DNA of 64,000 bases, taken from assembly GCF_042885655.1 (NCBI RefSeq), contig NZ_JBHVRO010000002.1:124001-188000 (forward strand), given 5' to 3'. Position numbers and translations under genes: made by a program. Shown here piece after piece: positions 52,297-60,016 of the stretch. Every line of letters starts with the position of its first letter. Within the stretch, counting starts at the first letter, position 1. The DNA is from Psychrobacillus sp042885655. GTDB lineage: Bacteria > Bacillota > Bacilli > Bacillales_A > Planococcaceae. Below the pieces are notes generated by a model that was not told the origin of the DNA, made no database searches, and saw only the letters and a program-made list of their open reading frames with translations.

Positions 52297-53217
52297 ATGT
52301 CTAGAATAAAAAGAGTAGGTTTTAATTTCTTTAAACCTATAACAAGATTAGAAAATAGAAATGAGGTACCAATCAATTTAGCTCCAATATTTGAACACAT
52401 TAGAGTTCAATATATAGCTGCGCGAGGAAACTCTGGTGCGGGGGATCAAGAGTATAAACATGTCTACACCTACAATTTTGAGCCTGCAAGATTATCTGAA
52501 GTAAGCATAGATATCGCAACACAGTATTACCATTTAACCTTTGAAAGGTTAAATTATGCTTTGCCTAATAGGACAACATTACATGGGGATTCAGAAATGC
52601 TTGATTTAGATGATGATGAATATATTGGTCATGAGGCTAGTGTTTTGTATGATCCAATAAATCACATTTTAATGATACAAAGGAATAGGGACTCGTTAGG
52701 ACCTACTGCAATTAGTTCATTCATCGAATCATTAGTGAGTGAGGCAGGGGTTGCTAATAATTTTTCAATTGCAATGATTTCGGATTCAACAGCAAGAAGA
52801 CGAGCTTTTACGCAAACAGCATATAGAAAAATATCAACTAAAGTGGTTGGTGATAAAGCTATCGGAATCATAGAAAGATTATTTGATCAAAGACCAGAAG
52901 GTATAGATAATGTAGAAATTACATTTAACTCACGCCCAGGTAGAGCTGAAGAAATTGACTCAGAATTTTCTGTCCAGTTGCTTGAAGATTATATCGATGA
53001 TCCGAATGTTCAACGTTTAAGAATTAATTCAAGAGAGCATGAAGAATCACCAGTGGAACCGATTGATTTAATTAATCATAAACTAGAAGCTCACACTACA
53101 TTTGACTTGGCAGCTGCTAGACAATTAAATGCCTATAGGGTTTTTGAAGATATGGTAAGACTATATGATGTAGAAGAATTTGGAGGTTACAAAAATAAAA
53201 TACTGAGGATGAACTAA
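52297..53217 (+). CDS. Unknown cytosolic protein, first gene of a two-gene RexAB-like unit
   Basis: A 306-residue soluble protein. N-terminal beta-rich domain (SRIKRVGFNFFKPI ... FNFEPARLSEVSI), an acidic turn LDLDDDEYIGHEAS, then VLYDPINHILMIQRNRDSLG, which resembles the DUF6731-like pattern of mobile-element proteins (from memory). The C-terminal half is mixed alpha/beta and acidic. No nuclease, NADase or ATPase motif was recognised. It is followed without a gap by a four-TM protein gene (TAAATG). By size, order and topology the pair resembles lambda RexA/RexB, but I see no sequence identity to claim. Confidence 0.7.
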   Translation: MSRIKRVGFNFFKPITRLENRNEVPINLAPIFEHIRVQYIAARGNSGAGDQEYKHVYTYNFEPARLSEVSIDIATQYYHLTFERLNYALPNRTTLHGDSEMLDLDDDEYIGHEASVLYDPINHILMIQRNRDSLGPTAISSFIESLVSEAGVANNFSIAMISDSTARRRAFTQTAYRKISTKVVGDKAIGIIERLFDQRPEGIDNVEITFNSRPGRAEEIDSEFSVQLLEDYIDDPNVQRLRINSREHEESPVEPIDLINHKLEAHTTFDLAAARQLNAYRVFEDMVRLYDVEEFGGYKNKILRMN

Positions 53218-53721
53218 ATGCGATTAAGTTACACTTTAATTTTTATTTCTTGTAGTATTTCCATAATCGTAGGCTGTTTAGTATTTTTCTATTTACCTTT
53301 ATTTAAATTTGATGGATTTGAAAAAGCATTAGAGGGTGTTCTGCTACTATCAAGTATAAGTCTAGGTTTTTATGGTGCTTGTCTAAGTGTTTTAGCGTCT
53401 ATCTTTAATACTAAAATTGTAAAAGAAATAATGGAAGATGGTAATTACAGAAGTGAATTTATAATTGTTTCTATATTGGCATTAATTTCAGGTTTTCTAA
53501 CTGTTCTTACCACTATTGTTTATCAAGTCTTGCTAGAAAATGGTACAGTAGTGTTTGTAGCAATGAATATCGTTAATTCTATTTGGATTGCACTGTTTAT
53601 ATTATTTTTGAGTTTTAGCTTGTTGTTCGTTTTGATTTCTTTCTTGATTTTCTTTAAAAATACTGAAGTAATAGATTCAACAAATGTACATTCAGGTCAA
53701 GTTCAAAACCCGGAATTTTAA
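53218..53721 (+). CDS. Four-TM membrane protein, second gene of RexAB-like unit
   Basis: A 167-residue membrane protein with four predicted helices (about 4-26, 38-62, 80-104, 112-145), a short positively charged loop (NTKIVKEIMEDGNYR) between helices 2 and 3 and a polar tail. It starts on the base after the partner's stop codon, so its synthesis depends on the partner. Lambda RexB is also a small four-TM protein acting with RexA to depolarise the membrane on infection. No family assigned. Confidence 0.72.
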   Translation: MRLSYTLIFISCSISIIVGCLVFFYLPLFKFDGFEKALEGVLLLSSISLGFYGACLSVLASIFNTKIVKEIMEDGNYRSEFIIVSILALISGFLTVLTTIVYQVLLENGTVVFVAMNIVNSIWIALFILFLSFSLLFVLISFLIFFKNTEVIDSTNVHSGQVQNPEF

Positions 53722-53761
53722 TTTAATGACAATCAATTTGATTATCTATATATATTTAAAG

Positions 53762-53790
53762 GTCACATCCAGTAGGGTGTGGCTTTTTAT
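53762..53790 (+). terminator. Terminator of RexAB-like unit
   Basis: GTCACATCC pairs with GGGTGTGGC around AGTA, followed by TTTTTAT. It lies 41 bases after the second stop. Confidence 0.8.
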
Positions 53791-54033
53791 TATGAAAATT
53801 TTTCCGGATGAAGTGAATCCAAAGAAGAAGACATATAAGCTATCCTGTAAATGTCTGTAATGCAAACACTTAATTCAGATGGATATGAAAGAAGAGTAAA
53901 TCTAAATCATCTCATAAGAGGCGATTATTTTGTCGAAAACGTATATGATCACACTTAAGCACTTCTGTAAAATGATTATTTGTTCATTTTGAATACTTAA
54001 GAGTGATGCACATATATAATTTAATAATAATGA

Positions 54034-54065
54034 ATCCACCAACCAACAAGGTAGGTGGATATTTT
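54034..54065 (+). terminator. Terminator-like hairpin
   Basis: ATCCACCAACC faces GGTAGGTGGAT, followed by ATTTTAATGTTTT. Confidence 0.6.
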
Positions 54066-54256
54066 AATGTTTTATTTTACTATTCACGAAAATGAATTTC
54101 TATTTAGGAACTAAGTTTTTTATTAAAGTTCATTATGCGAATACTTTGAGAATATTGTGTAGTAACTTAGAAATATGAGATTTTTCGGGATAATTGTACT
54201 ATACTAAAAGTATCAATAAACTTATTTCTATTTAGTTAGTACTAGGGGGAACGAGG

Positions 54257-54847
54257 ATGTTTGGACAAAGTCTTGAAAAAATGATAATTGTGGTTGCACC
54301 TGATAAATATAAAGCGGTAGCTAGAGAGATGACTCATGAACTTTCAAAATTAGAAAATTGTAATACTGCTTTTTGGACGATCAAACAATTTGAAGATAAC
54401 GAAATGACAATTGGATCTAAACATTGGGTACTAGCTATAGGTAGTTCAAAAGAAAATAAATTAACTTCCGATTATCTAAATTTTATTGATTTAAAGCATA
54501 GAAATGGTGGATTATGCTATGGCTTCGATGGGAATAAAGCAATCATTTTTGCGGATTTCAATAAAATTGATGTTAAAGAAACGATTGAGGTCGCTAAACA
54601 ATTAGGTTTAATAAGTGGTACAGGTGTAATTACTGGGGTAGTTTCTAGTACATTGGTTACTAGAGGTTTTTTATTTGCTCCTATTTTTCAACTAATTCTC
54701 CCTACATTATTCATAACGAAATTTTTCAAAAGGAAGAAGATGATTAAAGAGTTACAGAAAGCCTCGACATCTCTAGTTGCAGATCTATTCTTGAAAGAAG
54801 CGGTAGAAGAATGGCTAGTTCCAAAACAAAGGGATAAATCTAAATGA
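54257..54847 (+). CDS. Unknown membrane-associated protein, partner of nuclease-like gene
   Basis: A 196-residue protein. The N-terminal 110 residues look like a soluble alpha/beta domain (KMIIVVAPDKYKAVAREMTH, HWVLAIGSSKENKLTSDY). A glycine/threonine-rich hydrophobic hairpin follows (LISGTGVITGVVSSTLVT, then LFAPIFQLILPTLFITKFF), then a basic amphipathic tail. ATG 54257 follows AGGGGGAACGAGG. Its stop overlaps the next start (ATGA at 54844), so the two products are made together. No family recognised. Confidence 0.65.
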   Translation: MFGQSLEKMIIVVAPDKYKAVAREMTHELSKLENCNTAFWTIKQFEDNEMTIGSKHWVLAIGSSKENKLTSDYLNFIDLKHRNGGLCYGFDGNKAIIFADFNKIDVKETIEVAKQLGLISGTGVITGVVSSTLVTRGFLFAPIFQLILPTLFITKFFKRKKMIKELQKASTSLVADLFLKEAVEEWLVPKQRDKSK

Positions 54848-56241
54848 CTGAATTTAATAAGGAATTCCATAAGTATATAGAAGCATGGAGTGGCGGTTTT
54901 GGTTCTAGTGAAGGGGATATATACATAAAGGAAATCGAAGAAGCGGTCAACAATTCGACAACAATATTCCAAGAATTTATGAATAATAATGAAAATAAAG
55001 GAATTAATTACTTAAAAGGAGATGTTGCTGAGTATTGGCATGCAGAAACTTTAAAGATTAACTCTTGGATTAAAGGAGATAAGTCGGTATTTGCTAATGT
55101 TCCAAGAAACAGAGGAACGGTTGATGTATCTTATGGAGATACTGGTAATCATTTTGATTCTCAATTAAAGTTTTATAAAAATGCAAAGGAAACTGCTAAA
55201 GCAATCAGTAATCCAAAATTTGATGGTTTGGAAAAGATTGTACCGAAAGATCAGTTAGATGAGGTAAAGTCTCATGCCCTTAAATTATCAGCTAGAAATG
55301 CAGATATCCGACCGAGTCAAGCTCTACAATATGAGCATACCGCAAAAAATGTAAGTGACAGTCTAAATGTAAATAGAAGTAGCTCCACCCCATTAACAGA
55401 ACATGAAGCAAAACAACTTGCTATAGACTTAAAAGAAAAAAAATATGATCCACATAAATACGGTTTAGATACACATTCCTTAATAAAGTTTTCTGACATT
55501 GCAAGAAAGTCAGGAGAAGTTGCATTCAATGCTGTTCTAATTAGCACAGTAATAAAGGCAGGACCTTACTTTTATGAAATGTTAGTTGAAAGTGTGAATA
55601 CAGGTGAAATAGATCTGGATAATATTCGTAAAATGGGTGTTGAAGTGGCTTCAGATGCTACTTGGAACGGCTTACGCGCTGGCATTGCTTCTTTTATAAC
55701 TATAAGTTGTAAATCAGGGTTATTTGGTGAAGTAATGATAAATGTCTCTCCAATTGTTATTGGTGCTGCCACTGTTATGGCTGTAAATTCAATCAAAAAT
55801 GGAGTTCTTCTATATAAAGGAGAAATCACTCAATCTGAATATGCTGAAAGATGTATTAGAGATACAGTAATTATAAGTTTTGGAGTATTTGGAACAATTG
55901 CTGGACAAGCCCTAATACCAATTCCGATTTTAGGTGGACTAATTGGTAACTTTATTGGAGGACTGATGGGAACGGTGATATACCAACAAGGAAATAAATT
56001 AATACTAGCCATTGCCATAGAAAAAGGTTGGACATTTTTTAACTTTGTTGATCAGGACTATATTGTACCAGAGTATGTATTGCAACGAGCAGGTTATCAT
56101 TTATTTGAAACAAAATCTTTTCAAACAGAGTCTTTTTATATTTCGAGCTTCTCAAAAATATCATTTCAAACTAATTCAATAGATATAATACCTCTAAAAC
56201 GTGGAATAGTTGGAATAAATAAAATAGGTTATACATTATGA
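54844..56241 (+). CDS. Large unknown protein: nuclease-like N-terminus plus glycine-rich membrane domain
   Basis: A 465-residue protein. The first 120 residues contain GDVAEYWHAET (Glu63), then VDVSYGD (Asp94) and SQLKFY (Gln107, Lys109): an E...D...QxK order as in PD-(D/E)XK-fold nucleases. The middle is charged and helical. The C-terminal half has several hydrophobic segments, including a glycine-zipper-like stretch (IAGQALIPIPILGGLIGNF, then IGGLMGTVIYQQG). A membrane-tethered nuclease or pore effector would fit; neither is proven. It forms a four-base-overlapping operon with the smaller membrane protein. From memory, similar GDVAE-HA...QLK proteins occur in other bacteria's mobile regions. 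Confidence 0.65.
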   Translation: MTEFNKEFHKYIEAWSGGFGSSEGDIYIKEIEEAVNNSTTIFQEFMNNNENKGINYLKGDVAEYWHAETLKINSWIKGDKSVFANVPRNRGTVDVSYGDTGNHFDSQLKFYKNAKETAKAISNPKFDGLEKIVPKDQLDEVKSHALKLSARNADIRPSQALQYEHTAKNVSDSLNVNRSSSTPLTEHEAKQLAIDLKEKKYDPHKYGLDTHSLIKFSDIARKSGEVAFNAVLISTVIKAGPYFYEMLVESVNTGEIDLDNIRKMGVEVASDATWNGLRAGIASFITISCKSGLFGEVMINVSPIVIGAATVMAVNSIKNGVLLYKGEITQSEYAERCIRDTVIISFGVFGTIAGQALIPIPILGGLIGNFIGGLMGTVIYQQGNKLILAIAIEKGWTFFNFVDQDYIVPEYVLQRAGYHLFETKSFQTESFYISSFSKISFQTNSIDIIPLKRGIVGINKIGYTL

Positions 56242-56242
56242 G

Positions 56243-56288
56243 ATCAACTCAGGGGGCGTTGATTCAAAAAGGATTAACCTTCTTTTTT
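56243..56288. repeat. Long-form repeat, copy 2
   Basis: ATCAACTCAGGGGGCGTTGA then TTCAAAAAGGATTAACCTTC and TTTTTT. It shares GGGGGCGTYGATYCAAAAA with 46030-46074 and can act as a terminator for the preceding operon, whose stop is at 56241. Confidence 0.6.
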
Positions 56289-56460
56289 GTATTGAACTAC
56301 CATGCAATTAAGGTAATTTTCTTACATATTTTGTGGTGAAGCATGGCTCCTTGAATGGCTATAGGTCGGGTAAGTTCAAAAAATATATACCCAATTAATT
56401 AATTTCAATTTCCAGCATCTATTTTAAATTTGTATGTAAAAAATAGGAGATGTGAACAAT

Positions 56461-57072
56461 TTGTCAAAAGCAAAGAAATATTACGACTTAATACATGTCG
56501 AACCGCATGGGTATATACCAAGAATTGGCTTACATCGATTTGGATTAACATTTAAATCAAAAGAACCGCATCATGGAAAAAGTGTTGCAGTTATTCAGAT
56601 GAATGGATCTAAAGCTGGTCCAAAAGAAAAAAAGAAATGGAAATGTGATTCAACAATTGGGAAAGTACTAAGTTGGTGTTATGAAAATCCTAAAACTCCA
56701 TTTGAAACAGTCCATTGTCTAAACCTATTTTCATATGTGGATCCACATCCTGAAAACTTAATGTACCTAGATAAAGCAACATTAAATAAAATTGAAAATG
56801 ATTATTGGATAAAACATGTTTGCGAAAATATTGATTACATTATTCTCGCATACGGAGACTGCAAAGGAATTGATTCTATGATTGTTCAAAATAGAATTAA
56901 TGATGTATTAGCGTGGTTAGAAAAATATGATTTATATCGTGTAGGAGATTTAACGAAAAAAGGAAACCCAAAACATGGTAGGTCATGGAATTATAGTCCT
57001 TTATTAACATTGCATAAAAATAGAAAATTACCTAAAGCGAATATAAGAACAACCGGAAGGGGAAATTTTTAG
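56461..57072 (+). CDS. DUF1643-family protein
   Basis: About 203 residues. It shows the DUF1643 pattern: MNGSKAGPKEKKKWKCDSTI (equivalent of MxNPSxA...D.T), HCLNLFSYVDPHPENL, and YIILAYGDCKGIDSM, with KKGNPKHGRSW near the end. The biochemical role is not established; members are common in phages and mobile islands. AGGAGA is too close to GTG 56452, so TTG 56461 is preferred. Its stop overlaps the next start by one base (TAGTG). Confidence 0.75.
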   Translation: MSKAKKYYDLIHVEPHGYIPRIGLHRFGLTFKSKEPHHGKSVAVIQMNGSKAGPKEKKKWKCDSTIGKVLSWCYENPKTPFETVHCLNLFSYVDPHPENLMYLDKATLNKIENDYWIKHVCENIDYIILAYGDCKGIDSMIVQNRINDVLAWLEKYDLYRVGDLTKKGNPKHGRSWNYSPLLTLHKNRKLPKANIRTTGRGNF

Positions 57073-57911
57073 TGGATTTACAATACAAAGATCAAGCTTT
57101 TTATCATGCTGAAGAGTTTGAGTCAATTTACAATTATAGCGATCATTATAAAGTTCGTAACAATCCTACAGTTTGGAAGTATATGAACTTAGAAAAGTTT
57201 GAATCTTTATTAAAAAACAAGGCTCACTTTTTTGCGAAACCAAATGCTTTTATTGACCCGCTTGAAGGAAGTTATTCTTTTTGGGATATACAACAATATC
57301 CAGGAATAGAACTTCCATTAGTCAGTACAAGAGATTACATGAAGAAGATTCAAGAGTTTTCTGCTATTTCTTGTTGGCATATGAACGACTACGAGTCTGC
57401 TGGAATGTGGGATTTATATTTGAGTGGAAAAGATGGAGTTGCTATAAAAACAGATTATGAGAGCTTGATTAACTCAATTACTGATTTGAGATACAAAATT
57501 TTCTCTGCAAAATTGCAATATGTTGATTTTCATCACGAAATGACAAGTAAGAATATTTATGACACTTTATTTTATAAAAGAAAATCTTTTTCTCACGAGA
57601 GCGAGTTAAGATTAATGATAATACCAAGTAGAATTGACGTTGACTTACTAGAAAATATATTTTTAAACAAACCCCTATCTATTTCAAAATGGGATGGAGA
57701 AATTGATAAATTAGAAGAGCAATCCTACAATTTCTCTCACGGGAAAGGAAACTTAGTTTCATGCGATTTACAGACATTAATTAAAGCCATTTATGTCTCT
57801 CCAAATAGCTCTGAAGGAGTTGTCGATAAAGTAAAAGAAATAGCAATTCAATATGGAATTTCTCTAAATAAGGTCATACAATCTGATTTATACAAGGACT
57901 TTATTTATTAA
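57072..57911 (+). CDS. DUF2971-family protein
   Basis: A 279-residue DUF2971 protein: TVWKYMNLEKFESLLKNKAH (lyKY...l..l), FAKPNAFIDPLEGSY (FnDP.E), AISCWHMNDYESAGMWDLYL (CW..n..ES..MW..Y), GVAIKTDYESL, and YKRKSFSHESELRLMI (yK...f..E.E.R). The motif set is complete. The family is frequent beside anti-phage genes, but its activity is not known to me. Starts at GTG 57072, coupled to the DUF1643 gene; together they form a two-gene operon with its own terminator. Confidence 0.8.
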   Translation: MDLQYKDQAFYHAEEFESIYNYSDHYKVRNNPTVWKYMNLEKFESLLKNKAHFFAKPNAFIDPLEGSYSFWDIQQYPGIELPLVSTRDYMKKIQEFSAISCWHMNDYESAGMWDLYLSGKDGVAIKTDYESLINSITDLRYKIFSAKLQYVDFHHEMTSKNIYDTLFYKRKSFSHESELRLMIIPSRIDVDLLENIFLNKPLSISKWDGEIDKLEEQSYNFSHGKGNLVSCDLQTLIKAIYVSPNSSEGVVDKVKEIAIQYGISLNKVIQSDLYKDFIY

Positions 57912-58005
57912 ATAAAAGTTATTTAGAAAAAAGAAGCAAACATACATGATTTCTCATTGAGCATATTTTTTTATGAGTAGCTATAAGAAGGAGTCTAGGG
58001 GAATA

Positions 58006-58036
58006 GCCCAGTTTTCAAAGGACTGGGCATTTTTTA
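58006..58036 (+). terminator. Terminator of DUF1643-DUF2971 operon
   Basis: GCCCAGT pairs with ACTGGGC, followed by ATTTTTT. It lies 8 bases from the convergent HNH gene stop and may serve both. Confidence 0.75.
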
Positions 58037-58043
58037 CTTTAAA

Positions 58044-58685
58044 TTAAGGTAAGATATCATGGTTTTTAACTTTACCAAGTTTTTCAAGGAATTCATCTAA
58101 AGTTTGTTTTCCTTTTTTCGAATTGCATGATCTACAAGCGGGTACAATATTTTCTATTTTGTCTGAACCACCATTTGCAATAGCAATTATATGATCTCTT
58201 GTACGTTGTTTTATTCCCGGGGTTTTTGTCATTCGAACACCGCAATAAAAACAAAGATTATCGTGTTTTTTTAAAAGTTCGATCCATTCAGTGAAACTAT
58301 GTTCTACGACAAGGTTTCTTTCTCTCTTCATCTTGCCTTTACGTATATTGTTTTTTAATTTATCGCTTGTCAGATAGAGGTTTCTCCGTCTTGCTTTCAT
58401 GTGAGCGGGATCATCCTCTAGTCGATTTCCAGGACCTTTGTAATTCCAATGTTTTTCGTTAGATTGGTCTTTTCCTTTGCATTGTTGAGAACAATATTTT
58501 GCATCTTTTCTCCATTTATTGTCATGAATCTTAAACACTTTCTGACACATTACACACTTCTTAATAACAAGATTGGTAATTGCTTTTCCTTGACACCCTT
58601 TTGAACAATAGCGCCGTTTTTCAGAATGACTTGGTTTAGTTTTATACTCTTTCTCACAATAAACACATTTCTTAATAACTGGCAT
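58044..58685 (-). CDS. HNH endonuclease with zinc-finger N-terminus
   Basis: A 213-residue protein. The N-terminus has two treble-clef-like zinc modules (CVYCEKEYKTK...YCSKGC and CVMCQKVFKIH...YCSQQC). The C-terminal HNH domain shows CFYCGVRM, RDHIIAIANGGSDKIENIVP and ACRSCNSKKG, with catalytic His in RDHI. It is probably a homing or phage-type nicking endonuclease, or a defence nuclease. Good AAGGAGG before ATG 58685. Confidence 0.88.
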   Translation of the reverse strand: MPVIKKCVYCEKEYKTKPSHSEKRRYCSKGCQGKAITNLVIKKCVMCQKVFKIHDNKWRKDAKYCSQQCKGKDQSNEKHWNYKGPGNRLEDDPAHMKARRRNLYLTSDKLKNNIRKGKMKRERNLVVEHSFTEWIELLKKHDNLCFYCGVRMTKTPGIKQRTRDHIIAIANGGSDKIENIVPACRSCNSKKGKQTLDEFLEKLGKVKNHDILP

Positions 58686-58865
58686 TCTAAGCCTCCTTCA
58701 GTTTTAAAAAATCGGAAATAAACTAATAATCTATGAAGTATCAATCTTATTTTGCCAAAAGCACCATGTATATTTACGAATTGGCGCTTTTTTGTTTATT
58801 TGCAGTAGAACCTACGTTTTACCGAGTTTCTCTTTCTCTACATGTTCTAAGTGGTTTGTTTCAAT

Positions 58866-59408
58866 TTAAACTGCTTTCCCGACTTCATGTAGAATCTGTA
58901 AGAATAACGGGGACAACTGAATTAACACATATCCTAATCCTGCCTTCATGATCATATCCCATGCCTTTTCGCTATTGTTAAACATAAACATGAAGCAGGC
59001 TCCAACCATTATTACTGAAGCGATAGGAAAGGAAATAGCTACCATTATCTGAATTAACGGATCTAAAACCGTCGCCAACATATTAAGTGAAGCATCAGCA
59101 ATTAAGCCTGTATTTTCGGGTATAGGTGAAATCATCACTGTGTAAGAAGTGGGTAAAATTGTAGGTGATTGTGCAAGTACGCTTAATGTAGGTTCTACTG
59201 GTGCGAATACGGGTATGTTTGTGGAGGAATAAGTTTCAGTTGCTTTTGAAAATCGATGTATTAATAAACCTGCGCTTGCAACAGTTGGAATAATAGCTGC
59301 AATAGCTACTGTTTTTTTAGTTGCATAAGCATCCCCTTCTACACGGTGGCTAAAATCCGTGTATTCAGACACAGGGACAGCCAGAATTTTATTCCTTTTC
59401 CTAAACAT
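58866..59408 (-). CDS. Putative membrane protein of plasmid/ICE module (pilin-sized)
   Basis: A 180-residue protein: short soluble head, hydrophobic helix at about 33-50 (VAIAAIIPTVASAGLLIH), a Pro/Ser/Thr-rich middle, then two C-terminal hydrophobic segments (IMVAISFPIASVIMVGACFM and the GLGYVLIQLSPLFLQIL end). This two-helix C-terminus resembles VirB2/TrbC-type conjugation proteins, but that is a guess. Third gene of a leftward operon with Replic_Relax and FtsK-like genes; GGGAGG before ATG 59408. Confidence 0.6.
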   Translation of the reverse strand: MFRKRNKILAVPVSEYTDFSHRVEGDAYATKKTVAIAAIIPTVASAGLLIHRFSKATETYSSTNIPVFAPVEPTLSVLAQSPTILPTSYTVMISPIPENTGLIADASLNMLATVLDPLIQIMVAISFPIASVIMVGACFMFMFNNSEKAWDMIMKAGLGYVLIQLSPLFLQILHEVGKAV

Positions 59409-59422
59409 GCTTTTTCCTCCCT

Positions 59423-60016
59423 CTATTTAATGTCGTCAATTGTATAAATCTTCGTCTTTAAACCCTCACAAGCCTTTTCTAATTGCTTCCTACGGTGTTC
59501 TGTCTTAGTTACCCATACAAGTGTTGGATAATATCCATATTGTTTCACAAGGCTTTCTAGAAGGTTTTTGTAACGGATTATTTTCGCTCGATTTTCTTTC
59601 ATTGTTTGCAAGTTATCTACTTCCAAGAAGTGTTGAAATCCATTTCGTGTAAACATTGCATCGACAATGATAGTAGCTTTACCGTCTGACATTTTGATCT
59701 CATTCTTCCAGTCTTTTGGACATTTATAGAAAAGCCAAAATTGATTTCGCATCACGGTGTGCTGCACATGATTTCCTTTCTTTCTTACCTTGTCACAATC
59801 CACGTAATCACGCCCGACCTTAGATAGATAATAGATAGTTTGATAGCCGTCACGAATGTTCATAAGATGCTCTGATAAGTTCTGCAAAACATAATTCACA
59901 TTACGAACCGTGCCTAACTTAAAGTATTGATTAAGTTGATCTCGTGTCATGAAATCAAACTTCTTTAAAAGTAATAATATCTGTTCTTCTCGTTGACTTA
60001 ATTGTTTCACTATCAC
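59423..60016 (-). CDS. Replication-relaxation (Replic_Relax) family protein
   Basis: A 197-residue protein matching PF13814: a winged-HTH N-terminus (LSQREEQILLLLKKFDFMTR, DQLNQYF) and a nuclease-like C-terminal domain with FLEVDNLQTMKENRAKIIRY and PTLVWVTKTEHRRKQLEKAC. Such proteins are encoded by plasmids and conjugative elements next to FtsK-like ATPases and are thought to act in replication start or transfer. GTG 60016 has AAGGAGG at 7 bases; it overlaps the ATPase gene by 62 bases. Confidence 0.8.
   Translation of the reverse strand: MIVKQLSQREEQILLLLKKFDFMTRDQLNQYFKLGTVRNVNYVLQNLSEHLMNIRDGYQTIYYLSKVGRDYVDCDKVRKKGNHVQHTVMRNQFWLFYKCPKDWKNEIKMSDGKATIIVDAMFTRNGFQHFLEVDNLQTMKENRAKIIRYKNLLESLVKQYGYYPTLVWVTKTEHRRKQLEKACEGLKTKIYTIDDIK

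Larger units (their letters stand above)
53722..54256. other. Intergenic region with two terminators
   Basis: No intact gene. Around 53820-53960, split frames (KKKTYKLSCKCL, then NSDGYERRVNLNHLIRGDYF) hint at a decayed small zinc-ribbon gene. Terminators lie at 53762 and 54034. A TATACT -10-like box at 54200-54206 precedes the next operon. Confidence 0.45.
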
